Shown: positions 26,580 to 35,725, counted from the stretch's first letter. The stretch is DNA of 42,565 bases from EsbW-18 sp964634615 (GCA_964634615.1 CAZWLQ010000003.1:1-42565); one strand, 5' to 3'. Numbers and translations are program-made. The notes: generated by a model from the letters alone, not told the origin.

Positions 26580-26695
26580 AGCACGAAATTCGAATATCGA
26601 AATTCGAAAGCCATAATACCTTGTATTTATTAGTTTTTCAAGTATTTTCGATTTTCTAAAAATTGCTTCGGATTTCGATATTCGTACTTCGAACG
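26580..26695. repeat. Palindromic heptamer-period repeat between nusG and rplK
   Basis: The left arm (CGAAATT CGAATAT CGAAATT, from about 26585) and the right arm (CGGATTT CGATATT CGTACTT, from about 26669) are reverse complements at most positions. Each arm repeats with a 7-nt period. Together they could form a large hairpin in the rplK leader. Confidence 0.7.
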
Positions 26696-26698
26696 TGC

Positions 26699-27256
26699 CT
26701 AGGTTCGCTTCACCTGGAGGAAGTCGAGTTCAACAGGGGTCTCACGACCAAACATTGAAACAAGAATCTTCACCTTTCCGCGCTGACGATCAACTTCAGC
26801 GACACGTCCTTCGAATTCCTTGAACGGTCCATCAACAATGATGACGCGGTCTTCAAGCTCGAAGTCAATCGTGTGCATCGGCATGTCTGCCTTCATACGA
26901 CCAAAGAGTTCCGCGACTTCATCTTCGCGAAGCGGAACCGGCTGGATACCAGAACCGACGAATCCGGTCACACGAGGAGTGTTGCGAACAACATACCATG
27001 AATCGTCGGTGACGATCATGTCTACCAAGACGTATCCTGGGTACACTTTCTCTTCTTCTTCAACACGCTTGCCGCGCTTCACCTTGATTTTCTTTTCAGT
27101 TGGAACGACAACGTTAAAAATTTTGTCCTCCATACCGAGTGATTCGACGCGCTGCTTCAAGTTACGAGCAACCGCATCTTCGTAGCCAGCGTAGGTGTGA
27201 ATCGCATACCACTGTCGGCCGATGTTCTCCTGCTTTTGAGTCTTCGTGTTGTGCAT
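26699..27256 (-). CDS. nusG: Transcription elongation/antitermination factor NusG
   Basis: 185 residues. NusG binds RNA polymerase and promotes processive elongation. The N-terminal domain has QWYAIHTYAGYEDAVARNLK and KVYPGYVLVDM; the C-terminal KOW domain has RVIIVDGPFKEFEGRVAEV. It follows secE by 54 bp in the conserved secE-nusG-rplK order. Confidence 0.97.
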   Translation of the reverse strand: MHNTKTQKQENIGRQWYAIHTYAGYEDAVARNLKQRVESLGMEDKIFNVVVPTEKKIKVKRGKRVEEEEKVYPGYVLVDMIVTDDSWYVVRNTPRVTGFVGSGIQPVPLREDEVAELFGRMKADMPMHTIDFELEDRVIIVDGPFKEFEGRVAEVDRQRGKVKILVSMFGRETPVELDFLQVKRT

Positions 27257-27310
27257 ACGTGTAAGGAGTTAGCGCGAGAGGCACGATGCCTCGGACGTGC
27301 GCCTTGGTGT

Positions 27311-27493
27311 TTAAATAACAAACGTTTCAACAAGATACGTGAAGAGCCAGTCGAATGCACCGAGGTAGATTGCCGTGAGCAGAGAAATGATAATGACGAG
27401 AGCCGTAAAGGCAACCGCCTGATTGCGGGTTGGCCAGCTCACATGCTTCAACTCTGACTGGGTGTCTTTGAGGTACTGAACAAATCGAGACAT
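27311..27493 (-). CDS. secE: Preprotein translocase subunit SecE
   Basis: 60 residues from the ATG at 27493; in-frame codons upstream belong to a repeat. SecE stabilises the SecY channel. It has a short amphipathic helix (SRFVQYLKDTQSELKHVSW), the Trp-Pro turn WPTRNQA, and a single membrane helix, the minimal form. nusG follows. Confidence 0.93.
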   Translation of the reverse strand: MSRFVQYLKDTQSELKHVSWPTRNQAVAFTALVIIISLLTAIYLGAFDWLFTYLVETFVI

Positions 27494-27506
27494 AAACGTG
27501 ATAGTA

Positions 27507-27578
27507 AGTTCCAAATTCCAAGCTCCAAATCTCAAACAAATCCCCTTGAGACTTGGACTTTTGGTTATTGGATTTTTA
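27507..27578. repeat. Heptamer-period TTCCAA repeat upstream of secE
   Basis: AGTTCCA, AATTCCA, AGCTCCA and AATCTCA follow in 7-nt steps, then AACAAAT and a TTGG-rich right part that could fold back. It closely resembles the two repeats inside the 23S intron. It lies in the leader of secE. Confidence 0.75.
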
Positions 27579-27585
27579 GCAATTT

Positions 27586-27605
27586 AAAAAGCCCACCTTG
27601 GGGCT
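27586..27605 (-). terminator. Weak intrinsic terminator
   Basis: Reverse strand AGCCC...GGGCT stem (27605-27601 with 27594-27590) followed by TTTTTAAATT. It lies between the orphan gene and secE. Confidence 0.55.
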
Positions 27606-27644
27606 CGTTGTCAACCATTATACATGGAGTTCGAGAAAAGACAA

Positions 27645-27665
27645 CGGGCACCAAAGGGGTGCCCG
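27645..27665 (-). terminator. Intrinsic terminator of the orphan gene
   Basis: CGGGCACC and GGTGCCCG form an 8-bp stem with a 5-nt loop, followed on the reverse strand by TTGTCTTTTC. It lies 12 bp after the stop of the gene at 27677-28201. Confidence 0.75.
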
Positions 27666-27676
27666 AGAACAAGAAC

Positions 27677-28201
27677 CTATGAAGAGTGGCCAATGACTTT
27701 CTGGGCTTCTGCAAGAGCGACGGCTTGCGAGGTCAGCAGGGCGGTCATCCTCTCAAGAAGTCTACGGAGAACCATCTCCGGGCGACGATCGTGCGTAGGT
27801 ATGTCGTCATGAGTGCGGAGCTTGTTTCCAACGTGGTGACATGCCGCCGATAGTGCCATCAAGAAGCGCCAGTCTGCGTTCGAGGTCCATCTCAACGACC
27901 CCAATGAAGAGACGCATACGTAGACTGGATCCAACACCCGATACTGCGCCGACCAATGGACGAGCCGCTTCGCGATAGCGTTGTCGACATCTTCTCCTGT
28001 CGCAAAGTGGAATGTGGTCGAAACCTCCCAGGGTTGGGAGATATAGTAGTCGCACTCCATCTCCACGAACGCTTCGGCATACATGGTCATCACAGAGAGA
28101 TTCACAAAGAAGTCGCCCCTTTCAGGATAGACTGTTCCTCGGACGACCACCTGATTCTTCATGATGTCTCGGAGCCGCGCTACCAACATCGAATCGCTCA
28201 T
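27677..28201 (-). CDS. Orphan protein with strong ribosome-binding site
   Basis: 174 residues. I recognise no family. It is mixed alpha/beta in appearance, with a short N-terminal helix (MLVARLRDIMKNQVVVRG), aromatic strands (CDYYISQPWEVSTTFHFATG), and two cysteine sites (VCVSSLG, SAACHHVGNKL). No membrane segment is seen. GGAGG lies 4 nt before the ATG, a consensus-like promoter is at 28283-28310, and a terminator follows, so the gene forms its own transcription unit inside the secDF-secE-nusG region. Base composition looks richer in G and C than its neighbours, which suggests late acquisition. Confidence 0.65.
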   Translation of the reverse strand: MSDSMLVARLRDIMKNQVVVRGTVYPERGDFFVNLSVMTMYAEAFVEMECDYYISQPWEVSTTFHFATGEDVDNAIAKRLVHWSAQYRVLDPVYVCVSSLGSLRWTSNADWRFLMALSAACHHVGNKLRTHDDIPTHDRRPEMVLRRLLERMTALLTSQAVALAEAQKVIGHSS

Positions 28202-28282
28202 ACATCCTCCAATCGCCTAGGGCTCTCCCATCGGCTATGGTTACCTTCTATCAGCGCTCACAACGAGCACTGTTCTGACGAC

Positions 28283-28310
28283 AGAATATTCTTCGCGAGC
28301 GCAAAGTCAA
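28283..28310 (-). promoter_or_regulatory. Promoter of the orphan gene at 27677-28201
   Basis: Reverse strand: TTGACT (28310-28305), a 16-nt spacer, TATTCT (28288-28283). It lies just after the secF stop, about 80 nt before the orphan start. Confidence 0.7.
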
Positions 28311-28311
28311 T

Positions 28312-29214
28312 CTACGCCTTCTTGAGTTTTCGGTTCGCAATAACCACGAGAAGCGGGCTTGCGATGAAGATTGACGAGTAGGTTCCGGCAATCTGTCCAA
28401 CCAAAAGTGTCAGCATGAAGCTGTGGATTGTTGGTCCTCCGAGGAAGAAGAGAATTAAGAGAACAAGAATCACGGAGAACGAGGTATTGAAGGAACGAAC
28501 GTAGGTCTGCTCCAAACTCTTCCCTACCGTTTCTGCAAAGTTATCGCGGGCACGATCGCCCTCACGTGCAAGGTTTTCGCGGATGCGGTCGAAGACAACG
28601 ATGGTGTCGTTCACTGACAATCCGAGAATAGTTAGGATTGCGACCACAAACAATGTATCCGCTTCAAGTCCGGCAAAGTGTCCGAGGAGTGCGAAGACAC
28701 CTGTTGGAATGATGATGTCGTGAAGCAACGTGATGATTGCAACAATGCCGTACGTCCATGATGAAATCGGCTTTGCAACTTTGCGGAATGCGAATGCGAT
28801 ATAGAGGATAATCATCAAGACCACGAGAATGATTGCAACGGTGGTCTTTCGGCGAAGCTCCTGACCAACCGTGGGGCCAACCGAGGAGAGGCGCTTGATT
28901 TCAACAGGGCTACCGAAGGACGCGAGTGCTCCCATGATGAGATCTCGGTCGCCTTCTTTGAGTGCGCGTGTTCGGATATTCAATTCTCCGACATCTCCCG
29001 TGCGTACCTGTGCATTCGGGAATCCCGCTGTCGAGAGTGCTTCAGCAACCGCTGTCGTTTCAGGAGTTGAGCTCGCAAATCCCGCTTCGATGATGGTGCC
29101 ACCGGTGAAGTCAACCGATGGGTTCAAGCGGAACATGCTGATTGCGATGATTGATGCAACAACCAAAAGCCCTGAAATCGCGAAGAAGATATTTCTGTGA
29201 TTGATGACGAACAT
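28312..29214 (-). CDS. secF: Protein-export membrane protein SecF
   Basis: 300 residues. SecF works with SecD to drive late steps of protein export using the proton gradient. Features are an N-terminal helix, the external segment with NPSVDFTGGTIIE, and the C-terminal membrane bundle with LSVNDTIVVFDRIREN, the family signature. Four bases separate it from secD, so the two are cotranscribed. Length is normal. Confidence 0.96.
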   Translation of the reverse strand: MFVINHRNIFFAISGLLVVASIIAISMFRLNPSVDFTGGTIIEAGFASSTPETTAVAEALSTAGFPNAQVRTGDVGELNIRTRALKEGDRDLIMGALASFGSPVEIKRLSSVGPTVGQELRRKTTVAIILVVLMIILYIAFAFRKVAKPISSWTYGIVAIITLLHDIIIPTGVFALLGHFAGLEADTLFVVAILTILGLSVNDTIVVFDRIRENLAREGDRARDNFAETVGKSLEQTYVRSFNTSFSVILVLLILFFLGGPTIHSFMLTLLVGQIAGTYSSIFIASPLLVVIANRKLKKA

Positions 29215-29218
29215 ATAA

Positions 29219-30517
29219 TTATTTTGAAAGGCCTGAACCGAACAAGAAGCGGACCGTTGGTGTCACCGTTTTCGGTGCGATTGCACCTAAGAGTGCTCGG
29301 GTGAGGATAACCGCGCTGAACATCGAGACCGCAACACCGAGAATCAGTGTCAATGCGAATCCTTTCACCAACGATGTTGTCGTGTAGAAGAGGATGATTG
29401 CGGTGAAGATTGATGTGAAGTTACCGTCACGGATTGAATCCCATGCACGTGCGAATCCTTCTTTGATGGCTTCAGGTACCTGCGTCCCTGCACGCATCTC
29501 TTCCTTCATGCGCTCGAAGATGAGAATGTTTGCGTCAACCGCCATACCAACCGTGAGAATGAACCCTGCAATGCCAGAGGCGGTCAAAGTTACCGGAATC
29601 AACTTAAAGAGCGTAAGGATGAGAAGTGCGTAGAGTGCGAGTCCAAAGGTTGCAACAACACCCGGAAGTCGGTACCAAAGGATCATGAAGAGAGCGACAA
29701 TAATCAAACCCCACAAGCCCGCCATAACGCCCGCCTCAACAACCTCTGCACCAAGTGACGCCCCAATCGACTCTGCACCAATCAATTCAACAGGAACCGG
29801 AAGCGCACCAAAGTTTAGGTTTCGCACCAAGTCGCGCGCTTCTTCAACCTTGCTCGTGCCGGTGATAATTGCCTTACCATCGGTGATTGCCGTTTGAATC
29901 ACAGGGTCGCTGATGACGTTGCCGTCAAGGAAAATCGCAAGTACTTCACCCACGTGTGCGCCAGTGATTTCGCCAAAAAGCTTTGCACCGTCCGCATCAA
30001 AGGTAAGCGCAACAATCGGTTCTTGGATGATGCTTCCTGCGCCAGCGCCACCAAATTGGAGTTGTGCGCTTTCGAGGTATCGCCCCGTGAGACCGGTTGC
30101 GGTGTAGGTGGTTGTTGCCTGACCTGCAACAGGAGGGTTTTCAAGTTTGAATTCAAGAAGTGGTGTTTCGCCAAGTGCTTTGACCGCGGCGTCAACGTCA
30201 GTGACACCCGGAAGCTCAACAATCAATCGCTCTTCTTTTCCGCCAGCGACCGATGCGCGCTCTGTCTGCACGACAGGCTCTGAAACACCGAAGACGTTCA
30301 CACGGCGCTCAATCACTTCACGAAGCGATGACATTGCATCATCAACATCGCCTGATGAAACACCGGAGACGTCGGCACGGTAGGTCAATAATGTGCCTCC
30401 GGCGAGGTCGAGCCCGAGGCGGAAGTTAAAGCGGGAATCATTGACTTCGGTCTTGTAAATAAAAAATCCGAGGCCTGCGCCTGCAAGATGGATAAGGATG
30501 GCAAGTATTCGTTTCAT
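29219..30517 (-). CDS. secD: Protein-export membrane protein SecD
   Basis: 432 residues. It is the partner of SecF. Visible features are LGLDLAGGTLLTYRAD after the first helix, the P1 domain segment RVNVFGVSEPVVQTE, and AVDANILIFERMKEEMR in the membrane part. It is on the short side for SecD (E. coli has about 615 residues), reflecting a reduced external domain as in many Gram-positive-like and reduced genomes. It is the first gene of the secDF pair. Confidence 0.96.
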   Translation of the reverse strand: MKRILAILIHLAGAGLGFFIYKTEVNDSRFNFRLGLDLAGGTLLTYRADVSGVSSGDVDDAMSSLREVIERRVNVFGVSEPVVQTERASVAGGKEERLIVELPGVTDVDAAVKALGETPLLEFKLENPPVAGQATTTYTATGLTGRYLESAQLQFGGAGAGSIIQEPIVALTFDADGAKLFGEITGAHVGEVLAIFLDGNVISDPVIQTAITDGKAIITGTSKVEEARDLVRNLNFGALPVPVELIGAESIGASLGAEVVEAGVMAGLWGLIIVALFMILWYRLPGVVATFGLALYALLILTLFKLIPVTLTASGIAGFILTVGMAVDANILIFERMKEEMRAGTQVPEAIKEGFARAWDSIRDGNFTSIFTAIILFYTTTSLVKGFALTLILGVAVSMFSAVILTRALLGAIAPKTVTPTVRFLFGSGLSK

Positions 30518-30552
30518 ATACGCGGGCTATAGTACACCCAAAACGGCCAAAA

Positions 30553-30587
30553 AGAAAAGGCCGGTGCTTGTGGCACCGGCCTTTTCT
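30553..30587. terminator. Bidirectional intrinsic terminator upstream of secD
   Basis: AGAAAAGGCCGGTGC and GCACCGGCCTTTTCT pair with no mismatch, with a 5-nt loop. On the reverse strand it terminates the gene at 30590-31006. Confidence 0.92.
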
Positions 30588-30589
30588 AC

Positions 30590-31006
30590 TTACGGCTGCG
30601 GTTGATCTAAATCTGGCATTGCGTCTTCAATAGTCTTTCTGAGTTCACCCATTTCTTCTGTTTCTGGGTTCGAAGCGTCAGTGTTCTTTCCGGAAACCAT
30701 TTTCAGTTCCTCTCTAAGAGCTTCCGCGGTTTCGCGAGCTGCAAAAAGTTGCTCTGAGCTGACTTCTATTCCTGCCTTAGCCCACGCTTGCAGCTGCAAA
30801 GTGATCGCTTGTGAACTTTCCTCAGGGATATTTGCAAGATACATTCCAATCAAGTGTTCTCGAACCTCTGCAGGAAGCTTACTGAGAAGCTCCTCGTTTG
30901 TCGGTTTTTCCTCACGTGAGAGTGGTGGCAAAGGGAATGTCTCGACTTTTTTTGTTTTTTCTTGTGGAGGATTCTCTCCGCCTCCAAATTTGAATATATT
31001 TAGCAT
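30590..31006 (-). CDS. Small acidic protein of unknown function
   Basis: 138 residues, no membrane segment. The N-terminus is Pro/Lys-rich (ENPPQEKTKKVETFPLPPL). A predicted helical middle (PAEVREHLIGMYLANIPEES, LQLQAWAKAGIEVSSEQL) precedes an acidic, probably disordered C-terminal tail (EEMGELRKTIEDAMPDLD). Both ends look flexible. No family is recognised. It stands between the epimerase gene and the terminator upstream of secD. Confidence 0.6.
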   Translation of the reverse strand: MLNIFKFGGGENPPQEKTKKVETFPLPPLSREEKPTNEELLSKLPAEVREHLIGMYLANIPEESSQAITLQLQAWAKAGIEVSSEQLFAARETAEALREELKMVSGKNTDASNPETEEMGELRKTIEDAMPDLDQPQP

Positions 31007-31058
31007 AAATCATTATATAACTATTACAGTATAAGGTCAAGTGCCCTAAAACCTTTAT

Positions 31059-31985
31059 TTACTGGCTCTTTTTGACCAATTGTACAATTCCTTCCTCAAA
31101 AGTCACCTTTGGCTGCCAATCAAGCTCTCTGTGGGCTTTTTCGATTGAAGCCACGCTTCGCTTGATGTCCCCCACTCGCTCGTCCTTGTATGCAACGTCC
31201 GCGGTAATGCTGAGTGCTTTTTCGAGTGTTGCAACAAGTTTTTGTAACGATATTTCTTCACCCGTGCCAATATTGTACACGTGAACTCCGTCGTTTGCTT
31301 CTGCCGCAGAGATAAGTGATTCAACAACGTCAGCAACATACACGAAGTCGCGCGTTGTCTCTCCATCACCATAGATCGTAATCGGTTTTCCATTTTCCAA
31401 ACGTTCTTTGAAGATAGAGATGACGCCGGAGTATGGCGATGATGCGTCTTGTCGCGGGCCAAAGACATTAAAGAAGCGCAGGCCCACCGATGAGAGCTGG
31501 TGGAGCTCGCCGTAGAGCTTCGCGTATCCTTCGCCAATCATTTTTTGCAATCCGTAGGGAGTTTTCGGACAACACGGCATGGTTTCGTCTTTCGGAAGCC
31601 CCGGCACGTCCCCGTAAACCGCACTTGAGGATGCGTACACCACTTTTTTCACACCAAGTTTCTTCGCGGCGTCAAACACAGCCAGTGTTCCTTGTGTGTT
31701 GACGCGGTGAACCATAAGCGGTTCTTCGATGCTTTTTTGAACCGACGCAATCGCTGCGAGGTGAAAAATAACATCAACCCCTTCTGCTGCTTGTGCGACA
31801 CGTGACGCATCTGACACGTCCCCTTCAATAAAGGTAACGCCGCTCGTATGGTGCGCTATGTTCTCACGCTTGCCGGTCGAGAGATCATCAAGAATGACAA
31901 CCTCTACCCCTTTCCCAACAAGCGCATCAACGAGGTGCGAACCGATGAATCCAGCGCCTCCAGTGACAAGTGCCTTTTTAAGCAT
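31059..31985 (-). CDS. NAD-dependent sugar-nucleotide epimerase (GalE/WbpP-like)
   Basis: 308 residues. An extended short-chain dehydrogenase fold acting on UDP-sugars. The NAD site is TGGAGFIG at 8-15, and the catalytic set is Ser121 with Tyr144 and Lys148 in TPYGLQKM. RFFNVFGPRQDASSPYSGVI is typical of UDP-N-acetylglucosamine or UDP-glucose 4-epimerases; the exact substrate is not decided. It belongs with the sugar transferase and glycosyltransferase genes nearby and probably supplies a precursor for surface polysaccharide. folD ends 4 bp upstream. Confidence 0.92.
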   Translation of the reverse strand: MLKKALVTGGAGFIGSHLVDALVGKGVEVVILDDLSTGKRENIAHHTSGVTFIEGDVSDASRVAQAAEGVDVIFHLAAIASVQKSIEEPLMVHRVNTQGTLAVFDAAKKLGVKKVVYASSSAVYGDVPGLPKDETMPCCPKTPYGLQKMIGEGYAKLYGELHQLSSVGLRFFNVFGPRQDASSPYSGVISIFKERLENGKPITIYGDGETTRDFVYVADVVESLISAAEANDGVHVYNIGTGEEISLQKLVATLEKALSITADVAYKDERVGDIKRSVASIEKAHRELDWQPKVTFEEGIVQLVKKSQ

Positions 31986-31989
31986 GTAT

Positions 31990-32850
31990 CTATTCTACAG
32001 GAATCAGTGGGTTCTCGAGAGTGTCAATATCGTTTCCGATATCGGTTGCGAGAATGTAGAGATTTCTGAAAAGCATCGCAATCGCGATAGGGCCAATACC
32101 GCCAGGAACCGGCGTGAAGAGTGCTGCTTTTTCCGCGCAGGCAGGATCTGCATCCCCTACCACCTTGCCACCCGCTTCTGACGCGCCCGCATCAAGAATC
32201 GCGACACCGTCTTTAATCATATTTGGCGTAAGAAGTCCTGGAACGCCCGCGCCCAAGACGATGATGTCGGCATCTTTTGTATGCACCGAAAGGTCTTCTG
32301 TTTTTTGGTCACACACCGTGACGTGTCCGCCACGAGCGCGGAACCATATTTCTGCTGGTTGTCCCACAAGACGGCCGTGGCCAATCACGACAACTTTTTT
32401 CTCGAGAATATCAATCGCGTTTAGTCGGAGGATGTGTTCCATCGCAGAAACAACAGGAGGAATCACGATGCCAGTGCCCGCGTCGAAATCAGCGAACGCG
32501 GCGGTGCCCAAACAGTCGATGTCTTTGCTTTTCGGAAGCGCATCACGCACCGCTTCTCCATCGATGTGTGGAGGCAAAGGCAATTGCACGATAATCCCCT
32601 CGGTTGCGAGTGCTGCAATACCAATCGCATCAATAAGTTCTTGTGTGGTTGTGTCCTCCGGCATTCGTTCGATTGAAACCGTCGCGCCGAGCTCACGGCC
32701 CGTGCGTTCTTTGATGCCAATGTACTGACGTGTTGCTTCGTCTTCCGACAACACAAACACTGTCACACGAGGGGGTTTCTCGAGCGTGCCAAACGAGAGC
32801 GCAAGCTCTGCGCGCAATTCTTTTGCGATGGTGCGTCCGTCGAGAATCAT
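31990..32850 (-). CDS. folD: Methylene-tetrahydrofolate dehydrogenase/cyclohydrolase
   Basis: 286 residues. FolD interconverts methylene-, methenyl- and formyl-tetrahydrofolate. Features are Tyr43 and catalytic Lys47 in RQYIGIKERT, VQLPLPPHID, the IDCLG segment and VIGHGRLVGQPAEIW for NADP binding, and the C-terminal PVPGGIGPIAIAML. It lies between two surface-sugar genes rather than with folA, thyA and glyA. The 3-bp gap to the sugar transferase suggests cotranscription. Confidence 0.97.
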   Translation of the reverse strand: MILDGRTIAKELRAELALSFGTLEKPPRVTVFVLSEDEATRQYIGIKERTGRELGATVSIERMPEDTTTQELIDAIGIAALATEGIIVQLPLPPHIDGEAVRDALPKSKDIDCLGTAAFADFDAGTGIVIPPVVSAMEHILRLNAIDILEKKVVVIGHGRLVGQPAEIWFRARGGHVTVCDQKTEDLSVHTKDADIIVLGAGVPGLLTPNMIKDGVAILDAGASEAGGKVVGDADPACAEKAALFTPVPGGIGPIAIAMLFRNLYILATDIGNDIDTLENPLIPVE

Positions 32851-32853
32851 ATG

Positions 32854-34209
32854 CTAAATACCCGCTCGAGAAAGCAGCGTCTTTACAGTTTTGAGTGCAA
32901 TTTTCAAGTCGAGCATGAAGGAACGATTCTTGATGTAGAAAAGATCGTATGAAAGTTTTCGTTTGGTCTTTTCAATATCAACACCTTGTCGTGGCACATC
33001 GTAGTCATTTATCTGCCCCCATCCAGAAAGACCTGGTGCAATCAAATGACGCACATTATAAAACGGCACCTCCTCCTCATAATGCTTCACCAATGCTGGT
33101 AATTCTGGCCGTGGACCAATCAACGATAAATGACCCATGAGCACGCTCCAAAGTTGTGGGAGCTCATCAATGCGCGATTTCCTCAAAAATGCGCCGACCT
33201 TGGTGACTGTTAACTCACTTTTCAAGACGGCATCGCCAGAATCCGATCCGGTCATCGTTCGCACTTTTGGAATCTTGATGAGACGATTGTTTCGTCCGAT
33301 GCGCTCTTGAATAACAAACAGTGCGCCTTGGTCTTCGACCCATATCGCCAAGGTAACAAACGGGAGGAGGAGGAGCGAAAGGAGGAGGAGCGGAAACGCA
33401 ATCATGACGTCCATAGCACGCTTAAAAAACTCATACGTAACCTTGCGTGTGATGGAGATGTTCTCAAGAAACCATCCGTACTGCACCAACGAAAGCGGTA
33501 CGCGGTCGAAAATGTCTTCATAGACCTTGTGCATCTCAATAAATCGGACTCCCGAAAAAAGGAGGTTGTAGAGTACCGGCAATACGGTGCTCATTTTTTC
33601 ATGTTTGGTATCAATCACGACCGTCATGATGCGATCCGCGTACACACGATCGACGATTTCCTGTCTAAAATCGATTGAGTCGACATTTGCGAGATCAAGC
33701 GAGGAAACAAAGTGCATCCCATAGCGTGGGTTTTCATTTACCTCTCGCAGTAACTCGTGCATCTCGAGGCCAGAGCCGATCAAAATTGCTGGCTGTTGGA
33801 CACGATCCAAAAGGACGCGCGATCCGTAGCGGCGCCACATGATAATCGCAAAAAACGAAACGATGAGATAGATGAAGAGCGTCGTCTTCGGCGTGATGCC
33901 AAAATATGGAATGAAATAGAAGAAGAGGATGCCGATGATACTGTTCGCAATCTGTGTGTTCAAAATGATTCCCGGAAGTCGTTTTTGAAGGAACGTCGTG
34001 TGTTTTTCGTAGAGGCCTGCGATGAAGAACGAAAAGAGCCAGACCGCGAAGAGAATCGCAAATGCGGAGAGGTGCTTTGACCATTCAGCAGAAGATGGCG
34101 CGCCGAACTGGCGGAGAAAAAGCGTTATCCAGAGGGAAACATAGAGGATAACGACATCCCCGACAAAGAGTATGAGGGCCTCGAGGCGGTTCAGGGACTT
34201 AAAAACCAT
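32854..34209 (-). CDS. Polyprenyl-phosphate sugar-1-phosphate transferase
   Basis: 451 residues. It should move a sugar-1-phosphate onto undecaprenyl phosphate, the first step of a repeat-unit polysaccharide. About four N-terminal membrane helices, a CoA-binding-like middle domain, then a fifth helix and the catalytic C-terminal domain: IKIPKVRTM, FLRKSRIDELPQLWSVL and LSLIGPRPELPAL. The layout matches the WcaJ/WbaP group. It shares the transcript with folD and the epimerase, and faces away from the glycosyltransferase at 34288. Confidence 0.93.
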   Translation of the reverse strand: MVFKSLNRLEALILFVGDVVILYVSLWITLFLRQFGAPSSAEWSKHLSAFAILFAVWLFSFFIAGLYEKHTTFLQKRLPGIILNTQIANSIIGILFFYFIPYFGITPKTTLFIYLIVSFFAIIMWRRYGSRVLLDRVQQPAILIGSGLEMHELLREVNENPRYGMHFVSSLDLANVDSIDFRQEIVDRVYADRIMTVVIDTKHEKMSTVLPVLYNLLFSGVRFIEMHKVYEDIFDRVPLSLVQYGWFLENISITRKVTYEFFKRAMDVMIAFPLLLLSLLLLPFVTLAIWVEDQGALFVIQERIGRNNRLIKIPKVRTMTGSDSGDAVLKSELTVTKVGAFLRKSRIDELPQLWSVLMGHLSLIGPRPELPALVKHYEEEVPFYNVRHLIAPGLSGWGQINDYDVPRQGVDIEKTKRKLSYDLFYIKNRSFMLDLKIALKTVKTLLSRAGI

Positions 34210-34287
34210 AGGCGATTAGTAGTATGTCTGAGTGAGTCTTTTTGAGCAAGGCCGGCAACAGAATATAAAAAATGTTACTGTAATCGT

Positions 34288-35442
34288 GTGAAAAACGACG
34301 ACAACACAGCAAAACTCGATATTCTCTACGTCATCACCAAATCCAACTGGGGAGGAGCGCAAAAGTATGTGTATGAGATTGCCACCGCGGCACAAGAAAA
34401 ATTCTCTGTTGCTGTCGCGCTGGGCGGGCACGGGGTACTCGCTGAAAAACTCGAATCCTCCACAATTCCGGTGTATGAAATTGCCTCATTGGAGCGAGAT
34501 ATTTCTTTTGGAAAAGAGTTGAAGGCATTTTTCGATCTTTTTAGACTCTTCAGAAAACTTCGACCGCACGTCGTACATTTAAATAGCTCGAAAGCTGGTG
34601 GCACAGGAGCACTTGCGGCACGTCTTGCTCGCGTGCCAAAAATACTCTACACGTCACATGGATTACCATTCGAAGAAGACCGTCCTTTCTGGCAGAAAAA
34701 ATTGATTTGGTTTTTCACGTGGGTCACGTTCTTGCTCTCGCACACGACGATCATCATCACGAATGCAAATTTAGAGGTAGCTCTTAAAATGCCTTGGTTA
34801 GGCCACCGTTTACGACTCATTCGAAACGGGATCAAACCGATACCGCTCTTAAAAAAAGATGAGGCGCGACGATTACTTGCGAGAGTCGCACACATGAAAG
34901 AATCTTTGGTGGATTCGGTATGGATTGGCACGATTGCGGAATACCATCCGAACAAAGGACTTTCTTATTTAATCGAAGCAATTGATATTGTCCGCGCGAA
35001 GCATCCGACTGCTCGCTGCATCATCATCGGCGGCGGTGAACTCGAAGATTCACTTCGACACGAAATCAAAACACGCAATCTCACCGGACATGTCTTCCTT
35101 ACCGGTTTTCTCAAGGACGCACCAACATACCTCGCTGCATTCGATATTGTGACGCTCACATCCATAAAGGAGGGGTTGCCGTACGCAGTGCTTGAAGCAG
35201 GCATCGCAAAAAAAGCATTCGTTGGAAGCGCCATTTCAAGCATCCAAGAAATCGTTTCTGATATGCAATCGGGCATTCTGGTCCGTCCTAAACAACCGAA
35301 GGAAATCGCAGGGGCACTTTCCCTTTTGATTGAAGACCCTGCACGACGAGAACTCTATGGAAACGAGCTCGAAAAGAGAGTTTCGAGTGAATTCTCCGAA
35401 ACAACCATGCTCGAGAAAACCTTTTCGCTCTATACAGAGTAG
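34288..35442 (+). CDS. Glycosyltransferase family 4 protein
   Basis: 384 residues from a GTG start. A GT-B fold enzyme that transfers a sugar from a nucleotide donor. The N-terminal domain has YVITKSNWGGAQKYVYEIA and HLNSSKAGGTGALAARL; the C-terminal donor domain has IGTIAEYHPNKGLSYLIEA, IIIGGGELEDSL and the EX7E region SIKEGLPYAVLEAGI. It diverges from the sugar transferase gene with 78 bp between starts, and probably adds a later sugar of the same surface polymer. Confidence 0.93.
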   Translation: MKNDDNTAKLDILYVITKSNWGGAQKYVYEIATAAQEKFSVAVALGGHGVLAEKLESSTIPVYEIASLERDISFGKELKAFFDLFRLFRKLRPHVVHLNSSKAGGTGALAARLARVPKILYTSHGLPFEEDRPFWQKKLIWFFTWVTFLLSHTTIIITNANLEVALKMPWLGHRLRLIRNGIKPIPLLKKDEARRLLARVAHMKESLVDSVWIGTIAEYHPNKGLSYLIEAIDIVRAKHPTARCIIIGGGELEDSLRHEIKTRNLTGHVFLTGFLKDAPTYLAAFDIVTLTSIKEGLPYAVLEAGIAKKAFVGSAISSIQEIVSDMQSGILVRPKQPKEIAGALSLLIEDPARRELYGNELEKRVSSEFSETTMLEKTFSLYTE

Positions 35443-35481
35443 CGTTCGACAGCGACCGATTCCCACGCTACGATTGAATCG

Positions 35482-35724
35482 ATGAACGTTACCTTTGAAG
35501 AAAGCTCGTTGTCCGTTCCCTCGCATTCGCTTGCGCGAAGTGGCTTGATTGGATTTTTGATGCGAAACCATATCGCACGAACCGTTTCACAAGCACAAAT
35601 TATATTGCTCGCTCTTGCACTCGTGTTTTTTGTCCTCACCGGCATGCTTCTTAAAACAAGTACCGCAAGCGAAACGATTGATACCAGTAGAAACTTTATT
35701 CCCGCTGTTCCTTCATTACACTAA
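35482..35724 (+). CDS. Small single-helix membrane protein
   Basis: 80 residues. One membrane helix at about 39-57 (AQIILLALALVFFVLTGML) with short polar ends. No family is recognised. It lies 39 bp after the glycosyltransferase and one base before the pilin-like gene, on the same strand, which makes it likely to be real and possibly pilus-related; that role is inference. No clear ribosome site is seen. Confidence 0.5.
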   Translation: MNVTFEESSLSVPSHSLARSGLIGFLMRNHIARTVSQAQIILLALALVFFVLTGMLLKTSTASETIDTSRNFIPAVPSLH

Positions 35725-35725
35725 T

